Source of the DNA: 40CM-4-68-19 sp036513415
GTDB lineage: Bacteria; Myxococcota; Myxococcia; Myxococcales; 40CM-4-68-19
NCBI GenBank assembly: GCA_036513415.1
Contig: DATBZA010000098.1
Coordinates: 1-10,883 of the forward strand
Direction: 5' to 3'
DNA length: 10,883 bases
The notes below the pieces were generated by a model, which had not been told where the DNA came from, did no database searches, and saw only the letters and a program-made list of their open reading frames with translations. Made by a program: the position numbers and the translations under genes. Shown here one piece after another: positions 5,627-10,883 of this stretch (positions are counted from its first letter, which is position 1; every line of letters starts with the position of its first letter).

Positions 5627-8098
5627 ATGTCCAAATTGCTGGACGAATACCGCCGCAAGCGGTCGGCCGATCGGACTCCTGAGCCGATGGGGGCGGGCGC
5701 GGCGCGTCCTGGTGTTTTTGTCGTGCAAAAACATAGTGCTACGCGCATGCACTACGACCTGCGGCTGGAGTGGGACGGCGTCCTGAAGTCCTGGGCAGTT
5801 CCCAGGGGTCCGCATCCGGATCCCGCTGAAAAGCGGCTGGCGATGCAGACCGAGGATCACCCGGTCGAGTACGCGGACTTCGAAGGCATGATCCCGAACG
5901 GCGAATACGGCGCCGGGCCGATGATCGTCTGGGACCGGGGGCTGTGGCGCCCGGTGGGCGACCCGGGCGAGGGCGTGAAGGCGGGCAAGCTCCTCTTCGA
6001 GCTCAAAGGCTTCAAGCTGAAGGGAATGTGGACGTTGGTGCGGATCAAGGGCGAGACGGGCAAGGAATGGCTGCTGATCAAGGAAACCGGCGACGGCCAC
6101 GTGCGCCGCGGCGTTCGGGAGCCCTACGACGACTCCTCCATCCTTTCTGGGCTTCTGGTGGAGGATCTGCACGAGCGCGGCAAGCGGGCAGCGGCGCTTC
6201 GAGAGGAGTGTGAGCGGCTGAAGGCGCCCAAGCGCAAGGTCGCCGGCGAAGACGTCCAGCCCATGCTGGCGGAACCGCGCAGCGATCCCTTCGACGATCC
6301 CGACTGGATCTTCGAGCTGAAGTACGACGGCTTTCGCGCCATCGCCTCTCGCGATGGGGCAAGGCCCCGCATCTTCTACCGCCGTGGCGCGGACTCGACC
6401 GCGGTGTTTCCGGATCTGGCGCGTGCGCTGCTCTCGCTCCCGGCCGAGCGATTCGTGGCGGACGGCGAGATCGTCGTGCTCGACGAGTCCGGCCGGCCCG
6501 TCTTCCAACGGCTGCAGAAGCGGGCCCTGCTCACCGCGCCCCGCGACGTCGAGCGCGCCGCCGCGGAGCTTCCGGCAACGCTGTTCCTCTTCGATCTGCT
6601 CGCGTTCGACGAGTTCGATCTCCGGCCGCTGCCCTTGGTCGAGCGCAAGAGGCTGCTCTCGCGCCTGGTTCCCGCGGTGGGGCCGATCCGCGCGGTCGAC
6701 CACGTCGAAGGCAAGGGCCGTGCTTTGTACGCCAGCGTGCGCGAGCTGGGCCTCGAGGGGGTGGTGGCGAAGCGGGCGCAGTCCACGTACCGCAGCGGCC
6801 GGTTCCGCGACTGGCAGAAGGTCCGCGCCGACCGCGTCGGCGATTTCGCGGTGGTCGGGTTCACCAAGGCGGAAGGATCGCGGACCGGCTTCGGGTCCGT
6901 CCACGTCGCGGTGCAGAAGGAGGAAGGCCTCGTCTACGCCGGGAAAGTGGGGGGCGGGTTCAGCGAGAAGGAGCTCACCTCGGCGGGCGCGGAGATGGAG
7001 GCGCTGCGCCTGGCGAAGCCCCCCTGCATCGGACCGCTTCCCTCCGGATCCGGGCATACCTGGGTGCAGCCGAAGCTGGTGGTCGAGGTCCGGTACAAGG
7101 AGATCACCGAGGAGGGTCTGCTGCGCCAGCCGACGTTCCTCCGCTTCCGCCCCGACAAGGTCCCCGGGGAGTGCGTCTCCCCGGACGCGCCGCCGGTCTC
7201 GCTCGCTCCCCGCGAGGTGCCTTTCAGCAACCTGGAGAAGGTCTTCTGGCCCGAGGAGGGCCACACCAAGGGCGATCTGATCGCGTACTACCGCGCGATC
7301 GCGCCTTGGCTGCTCCCCTACCTGCGCGACCGCCCGGTGGTGCTGACGCGGTACCCGGACGGAATCGCCGGCAAGAGCTTCTTCCAGAAGGACGCTCCCG
7401 ATTACGTGCCGCCCTGGATCCGCACGGCGCGAGTGTGGAGCGAGGAGGGCGGGCGCGACATCGACTTCTTCGTCTGCGAGGACGTGGATACGCTGCTCTA
7501 CGTGATCAACCTCGGGACCATTCCGCTGCACCTCTGGTCCTCGCGGCTGTCGAGGCCCCAGCACCCGGACTGGTGCATCATCGACCTCGACCCGAAGACG
7601 GCGCCCTTCGCCGACGTGGTCACGCTGGCGAACGCGGTCCACGAGCTGTGCGAGGAGATCGGCCTGCCCAGCTTCTGCAAGACCAGCGGGCAGAAGGGGC
7701 TGCACGTGCTGCTGCCGGTCGGCGGGCAGCTCACTCACGGGCAGTCCACGACCCTGGCGGAGCTGATCGCGCGGGCGGTGGAGTCGCGGCATCCGGAGAT
7801 CGCGACCACCGTGCGGCACATCCCGTCGCGGAAGGGCCGGGTCTATCTCGACTACCTGCAGAACGGACACGGGAAGACCATCGCCGGCCCGTTCAGCGCG
7901 CGCCCGGTGGCGGGGGCCACGGTCTCCATGCCGCTGCGCTGGAACGAAGTGAACCGCAAGCTAGACCCGCGCAAGTTCACGCTCGCGACGGCTCCGGCGC
8001 GAATGAAGAAGCTGCGCGAGGATCCCTTCGCTCCGGTCCTCGAGCTGAATCCGGATCTGCAAGGCGCGCTGGCTCTCCTGGCCGGGAAGCTGAAGTGA
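5627..8098 (+). CDS. ligD: LigD, multifunctional NHEJ DNA ligase (PE-LIG-POL)
   Basis: This 823-residue ATP-dependent ligase processes, fills and seals broken ends bound by Ku. The domains run phosphoesterase, ligase, polymerase, as in Pseudomonas LigD. The 3'-phosphoesterase (about 10-160) has KHSATRMHYDLRLEW with His36, His42 and Asp44, plus His78 in EDHPVEY. The ligase (about 205-515) has the nucleotidyl lysine K232 in KYDGFR, an acidic motif ADGEIVVLD, EGVVAKR with Lys382, and DWQKVR with Lys398; an OB-fold follows (VGFTKAEGSRTGFGSV). The archaeo-eukaryotic-primase-type polymerase (about 530-815) has metal ligands Asp653 and Asp655 in IIDLDPK, TSGQKGLHVLLP with His693, and Asp742 in YLDYLQN. 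All catalytic motifs look intact. I start at ATG 5627 (MSKLLDEYRRKR) because the open frame back to 5588 would overlap ku. Its stop overlaps the hydrolase start by 4 bp. In two 20-codon samples, 36 of 40 third positions were G or C. Confidence 0.97.
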   Translation: MSKLLDEYRRKRSADRTPEPMGAGAARPGVFVVQKHSATRMHYDLRLEWDGVLKSWAVPRGPHPDPAEKRLAMQTEDHPVEYADFEGMIPNGEYGAGPMIVWDRGLWRPVGDPGEGVKAGKLLFELKGFKLKGMWTLVRIKGETGKEWLLIKETGDGHVRRGVREPYDDSSILSGLLVEDLHERGKRAAALREECERLKAPKRKVAGEDVQPMLAEPRSDPFDDPDWIFELKYDGFRAIASRDGARPRIFYRRGADSTAVFPDLARALLSLPAERFVADGEIVVLDESGRPVFQRLQKRALLTAPRDVERAAAELPATLFLFDLLAFDEFDLRPLPLVERKRLLSRLVPAVGPIRAVDHVEGKGRALYASVRELGLEGVVAKRAQSTYRSGRFRDWQKVRADRVGDFAVVGFTKAEGSRTGFGSVHVAVQKEEGLVYAGKVGGGFSEKELTSAGAEMEALRLAKPPCIGPLPSGSGHTWVQPKLVVEVRYKEITEEGLLRQPTFLRFRPDKVPGECVSPDAPPVSLAPREVPFSNLEKVFWPEEGHTKGDLIAYYRAIAPWLLPYLRDRPVVLTRYPDGIAGKSFFQKDAPDYVPPWIRTARVWSEEGGRDIDFFVCEDVDTLLYVINLGTIPLHLWSSRLSRPQHPDWCIIDLDPKTAPFADVVTLANAVHELCEEIGLPSFCKTSGQKGLHVLLPVGGQLTHGQSTTLAELIARAVESRHPEIATTVRHIPSRKGRVYLDYLQNGHGKTIAGPFSARPVAGATVSMPLRWNEVNRKLDPRKFTLATAPARMKKLREDPFAPVLELNPDLQGALALLAGKLK

Positions 8099-8739
8099 TC
8101 CTTCGCCGGGCGTCCGATTCCTTTTGTCTGTATGTGCTCGCGCACGGCGCAGGCGCCGGCATGCGGCATCCGTTTCTCGAGGCGCTGGCGGATGCCCTCG
8201 CCGCCCGGGGTGTGGCGACGCTGCGGTACGAGTTTCCGTACATGGAACACGGGAAGAGGCGAATCGATCCTCCGCCCGTCTTGCACGGGCGCGTCCGCGA
8301 GGCGGTGCAGGCAGCCGCGCTCGAAGGGCTTCCGCTCTTCGCGGGCGGCAAGTCGATGGGTGGACGGATGACGTCGCAGGCCCAGGCCCACGAGGCGCTC
8401 GCCGGAGTTCGCGGGCTGGCGTTCGTCGGGTTTCCGCTTCATCCCGCCGGCCAGCCTGGGACGCAGCGGGCTGCGCACCTGAGCGACGTGCGCCTGCCGA
8501 TGCTCTTCCTCCAGGGCACCCGCGACGATCTGGCCGATCTCGCGCTGCTGCGGCCCATCGTCGAGGCGCTGCCGCAGGCGACGCTGCACGTGGTGGAGGA
8601 CGCCGACCACTCCTTCCACGTGCGCAAGAAGAGCGGGCGGAACGATTCCGAGGTGCTGGACGAGCTCTCGCGGACCTTCGCCGGGTGGGCTCAGCGCACG
8701 GTCGGCGATTCGTCGAGCCGATCCGCCGGATCGCGATAG
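8095..8739 (+). CDS. KANL3/Tex30-like alpha/beta hydrolase
   Basis: This 214-residue protein has a compact alpha/beta-hydrolase fold. The oxyanion strand and loop are YVLAHGAGAGMRHPF (13-27). The nucleophile elbow GGKSMGGR (84-91) has Ser87, the acid is probably Asp144 or Asp145 in LQGTRDDL, and the catalytic His is in DADHSFHV (169-176). The AHGAGAGM signature and short length place it with the dienelactone-hydrolase-like KANL3/Tex30 group (PF20408), cytoplasmic enzymes of unknown substrate; there is no signal peptide. The GTG start at 8095 overlaps the ligD stop (GTGA), with GGGAAG 5 nt upstream. The frame is open much further back, but only as shadow of ligD. Translational coupling suggests co-expression with LigD; a repair role is unproven. 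The last dozen residues are serine-rich and lie beyond the fold. Confidence 0.85.
   Translation: MILRRASDSFCLYVLAHGAGAGMRHPFLEALADALAARGVATLRYEFPYMEHGKRRIDPPPVLHGRVREAVQAAALEGLPLFAGGKSMGGRMTSQAQAHEALAGVRGLAFVGFPLHPAGQPGTQRAAHLSDVRLPMLFLQGTRDDLADLALLRPIVEALPQATLHVVEDADHSFHVRKKSGRNDSEVLDELSRTFAGWAQRTVGDSSSRSAGSR
8719..8733. terminator. Weak hairpin near convergent gene ends
   Basis: CGATCC, a 3-nt loop and GGATCG form a perfect 6-bp stem just before the hydrolase stop; the convergent methyltransferase ends 24 bp further on. It lies in coding sequence and lacks a T-run, so it may be chance. The 8740-8763 gap shows nothing else. Confidence 0.18.
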
Positions 8740-8763
8740 ATGGCGATGGCTTCCCGGTAGCCG

Positions 8764-9717
8764 TCAACATGGCTTCGCTCCCACGGCGACGAAGAGGCCT
8801 CCTTCACCCCCCAAGCTCCGCACCCAGGCGAGCTGCGCCACTGCGCGCTCGACCGCCCAATCGTCCTCCTGCGCGAAGAGCTCGTTCGTCTCTCCGCCGA
8901 AGAGCGTGCTGGGGAACGTACGTAGGTACGTGAACCCGCTCGCGCGGAACCAGGAGCGCACTTCGCCCAGCGTGTGCCGGTGCTCCTCCACGTGCTGGTA
9001 CTGATCGCGCAGCCAGGCACGGCGCCGCGCCGGCTCGCCCTGGCGCTCGGCGAGCACCGGATCGCCGGGGACCCAATGGTACCCCGTGAGTCGCGCGATC
9101 AGGCGGCGCGCGCGCAGGGGCAGCCGAGCGACCGCGTTGTAGACGCCAACCACCAGCACGCCACCCGGTCGAACCAGATCGGCAACCGCGGCGAAGGACG
9201 CGCGCGGGTCGGGAGTGTGGTGGAGAACGCCGGTGCAGATGACGGCGTCGAACGCTTGGCGTCGCAGTCCGGGAGCGTGGAGATCGGTCTCCACGAAGCG
9301 GACGCCCTCCACCCCCAGACGCTCCGCCGCATCTTGCGCCAGCTCTAGAGACGGGCGCGTCAGGTCCGCGCCCACCACGATGCGGTCCGCGCTGGCGAGA
9401 AAGAGGCTGAGCTGGCCGGTGCCGCAGCCCATCTCCGCGACTGAAGCGTCGCCGGGCAGCGCGGCGTCGAGGCTGCGCGCGAAGGCGCTGCGCGAGGCAC
9501 GCTCCCGCAGGGCAGACAGGCTGTCCCGGGCCGGGTATCCAGGGAAAGGCGCCTGGGCATAGAAGTTGCGGACGCGATCAGTGCGCTCATCCGCCGGAAG
9601 GCGCAACGCGGGAATTCCGCCCGGCGCGGCGTACTGCTCAGGGCACGCGTCGCAGCGCAAGGCCACGAGAGGGCCGGCGCAGCGCGGGCAAGCGAGAAGC
9701 GCGTCAGAAGATTGCAT
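8764..9717 (-). CDS. SAM-dependent methyltransferase with N-terminal zinc ribbon
   Basis: This 317-residue class I methyltransferase opens with a Trm112-like zinc ribbon: CPRC (Cys10, Cys13) and CDAC (Cys22, Cys25), then YAAPGGIPALR. A short segment with FYAQAPFPGYPARDS (52-66) resembles those before many sugar and natural-product methyltransferases. The Rossmann core has motif I VAEMGCGTG (93-101), the acidic VVGADLT (114-120) for the SAM ribose, FVETDLHAP (141-149) and CTGVLHHTPDP (161-171), then LVRPGGVLVVGVYN (181-194). Residues 200-317 form a C-terminal domain (GYHWVPGDP, then RSWFRASGFTYLRTFPS) that may set substrate choice. The ATG overlaps the DUF5989 gene by 14 bp with no separate ribosome binding site, implying coupling. 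Context suggests O- or N-methylation of a carbamoylated metabolite or glycan; the substrate is unknown. Confidence 0.88.
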   Translation of the reverse strand: MQSSDALLACPRCAGPLVALRCDACPEQYAAPGGIPALRLPADERTDRVRNFYAQAPFPGYPARDSLSALRERASRSAFARSLDAALPGDASVAEMGCGTGQLSLFLASADRIVVGADLTRPSLELAQDAAERLGVEGVRFVETDLHAPGLRRQAFDAVICTGVLHHTPDPRASFAAVADLVRPGGVLVVGVYNAVARLPLRARRLIARLTGYHWVPGDPVLAERQGEPARRRAWLRDQYQHVEEHRHTLGEVRSWFRASGFTYLRTFPSTLFGGETNELFAQEDDWAVERAVAQLAWVRSLGGEGGLFVAVGAKPC

Positions 9718-9916
9718 AGAGAAACGGCGCCAGAGCCTCCACGCTGGCGCTCAAGATCAGGACCAGTCCTGTCAGGCAGAGGAAGACGAGCAGCGGCATG
9801 AGCCACTTGCGTCCGGACTCGCTCCGCCACACGCCGCGCGCGCCATCGGCGATGGTCGGGACCGCGCTCGCGAGCATGACCAGCGTCCGGGCTACCCTCC
9901 CGCGGCGGCGGATCAT
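9704..9916 (-). CDS. DUF5989 (SxtK-like) small membrane protein
   Basis: This 70-residue protein has a basic N-terminus (MIRRRGRVART), a short helix with ARGVWRSESGRKW (26-38) and one membrane span at about 39-62 (LMPLLVFLCLTGLVLILSAS). It ends APFLYAIF, the typical ending of DUF5989 proteins. That family sits beside NodU/CmcH-type carbamoyltransferases; SxtK of saxitoxin clusters is a relative, from memory. The reaction or partner is not known. A likely idea is a membrane anchor or partner for the carbamoyltransferase. GGAGG lies 4 nt before the ATG at 9916, and ATGA overlaps the carbamoyltransferase stop. Its first 25 or so residues are longer than in the shortest relatives. Confidence 0.82.
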   Translation of the reverse strand: MIRRRGRVARTLVMLASAVPTIADGARGVWRSESGRKWLMPLLVFLCLTGLVLILSASVEALAPFLYAIF

Positions 9917-10883
9917 GCAACCTCCGGCAGCGCCTGCGCGGAGTGGTCCTTCATCACCAGCGAGTCTCCCGCCACCAGCAGATCGATTCCGCTGCGGCGG
10001 AACGTGGAGTACCCCTCGATGGCCCGGTTGACGATGGGCTCGCCCGCCAGGTTGAAGCTGGTGTTGAGCAGGACGGGGATTCCCGTGCGCGCTCCATACG
10101 CTTCGAGCAGCGCGTGGAAGGCGGGCGCCATCGCCTGGTCGACGGTTTGCAACCGGGCCGTCCCGTCGACGTGGGTGACGGCGGCGAGCTTGTCGCGCCA
10201 CTCGGGACGGACCGGGAAGACACCGGACATGAACCGCGCGAGCCGCGCGCCGCCAGGCGGCAGCTCGAAGTACCGATCCGCGTGCTCGAGCGGAACCGCC
10301 GGGGCGAAGGGCCGGAACTCCTCTCGGTACTTGATGCTGCGGTTGAGCCGATCGCGCATCGCGCGTTGGTGCGGCGCGGCGAGGATGCTCCGGTTGCCCA
10401 GTGCGCGCGGCCCCAGCTCGCAGGCGCCCTGCATCCAGCCCACGATGCGCCCCCGGGCGAGCTCGTCCGCGACCCGCCAGATGAGCTCCGCCTCGGGCAA
10501 CCGCATCGGCTGGAAGCCGTCCTCGCCGGCCACGCGCGAAAGCTCGCCGCTGTCGGCGAGAGGGCCCCAGTACGGATGGTCGGCCACCGGGCGGTGGGGC
10601 CGGGCGAAGTGGATCCGATCGGCATGGAGGGCCGCGCCGAGAGCGCAACCCGCGTCTCCTGGCGCGGAAGGGACGTAGACATTGCGGAAGCCGGACTCGC
10701 GCAGGATCCGCGCGTTCGCCACGCCGTTCAGCGCCACGCCGCCGCCGAGGCAGAGATCCTGGAGCCCGGTCTCCCGCTGCAGCCGAAGCGCCAGGTCGAC
10801 CAGGATCTCCTCCAGCACGCGCTGCACGCTGGCAGCGACATCCGCGTACCGGCGTCCGTCCGCGCTTTGGAGGTCGATGGGGT
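9913..10883 (-). CDS. NodU/CmcH-family carbamoyltransferase, C-terminal part
   Basis: The reading frame enters from the right edge (first whole codon at 10881), leaving 322 residues. This family transfers a carbamoyl group from carbamoyl phosphate, through an adenylated carbamate, to a hydroxyl on sugars, antibiotics or toxins. The end of the Kae1-like N-terminal domain is present: LCLGGGVALNGVANARI (43-59) and VPSAPGDAGCALGAALHA (70-87), which bind nucleotide and metal. The YrdC-like C-terminal domain follows: GWMQGACELGPRALGNRSIL (148-167), IKYREEFRPFAPAV (183-196), THVDGTARLQTVD (236-248) and LLNTSFNLAGEPIV (271-284), all typical. Nothing appears broken. The stop overlaps the DUF5989 start (ATGA), so it leads this operon segment. 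The acceptor molecule cannot be told from the sequence; neighbours beyond 10883 would be needed. Confidence 0.93.
   Translation of the reverse strand, partial: PIDLQSADGRRYADVAASVQRVLEEILVDLALRLQRETGLQDLCLGGGVALNGVANARILRESGFRNVYVPSAPGDAGCALGAALHADRIHFARPHRPVADHPYWGPLADSGELSRVAGEDGFQPMRLPEAELIWRVADELARGRIVGWMQGACELGPRALGNRSILAAPHQRAMRDRLNRSIKYREEFRPFAPAVPLEHADRYFELPPGGARLARFMSGVFPVRPEWRDKLAAVTHVDGTARLQTVDQAMAPAFHALLEAYGARTGIPVLLNTSFNLAGEPIVNRAIEGYSTFRRSGIDLLVAGDSLVMKDHSAQALPEVA

Noticed and set aside
4191..5786. 531-codon open frame on the + strand opposite ku and the MerR-TPR gene
   Set aside because: It is antisense to two well-supported genes, crosses their boundary and shows no domain.
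5594..7870. 758-codon open frame on the - strand opposite ligD
   Set aside because: It is antisense to a complete LigD with all motifs; its translation is arginine/leucine/alanine-rich with no recognisable domain, as expected from strong GC bias at third positions.
7171..8094. In-frame extension upstream of the alpha/beta hydrolase
   Set aside because: It overlaps the LigD polymerase domain out of frame; the hydrolase fold begins at 8095.
1..10883. tRNA, rRNA, CRISPR, insertion sequence or phage elements
   Set aside because: No cloverleaf, repeat array, transposase or long terminal inverted repeats were seen by eye on either strand.

Overview
The window is high-GC bacterial chromosome packed tightly with genes, with many ATGA/GTGA stop-start overlaps and no RNA genes, insertion sequences or CRISPR. 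The Ku/LigD repair pair with LigD in PE-LIG-POL order, the strong G/C bias at third positions and the MerR-TPR architecture suggest a soil proteobacterium or myxobacterium-like (deltaproteobacterial) lineage. That placement is an inference, and the left third could have a different history.

Left block, + strand (1-1523): a co-oriented, overlapping trio that looks like a DNA-alkylation defence operon. It holds the C-terminal part of a 2OG-Fe(II) oxygenase of the PF09859 type (annotated as acting on damaged DNA), a small sigma-70-family factor, and a methylated-DNA-[protein]-cysteine S-methyltransferase. No anti-sigma gene is visible; the methyltransferase sits where one is often found. A 254-bp gap follows, containing an 18-bp dyad, then a secreted or periplasmic amidohydrolase (1778-3121) with a strong ribosome binding site.

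Central block (3169-8739): a non-homologous end-joining (NHEJ) locus in two arms. Leftward run ku, a MerR-HTH/TPR protein and a DUF72 protein, spaced 6 bp and -4 bp. Rightward run ligD (823 aa; phosphoesterase, ligase and polymerase domains, all with catalytic motifs) and a KANL3/Tex30-like alpha/beta hydrolase overlapping it by 4 bp. The ku and ligD start codons are only 29 bp apart. Ku binds broken ends and LigD processes, fills and seals them; the three other genes are candidate accessory factors by context only.

Right block, - strand (8764-10883): the C-terminal 322 residues of a NodU/CmcH-family carbamoyltransferase, a 70-aa DUF5989 (SxtK-like) membrane protein and a zinc-ribbon SAM methyltransferase, each overlapping the next. 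This looks like the end of a small-molecule or glycan tailoring operon that continues past the right edge.

No single gene is wholly unknown. The most interesting points are the accessory genes tied to both arms of the NHEJ locus, the methyltransferase in the usual anti-sigma position, and the carbamoyltransferase-DUF5989-methyltransferase coupling.
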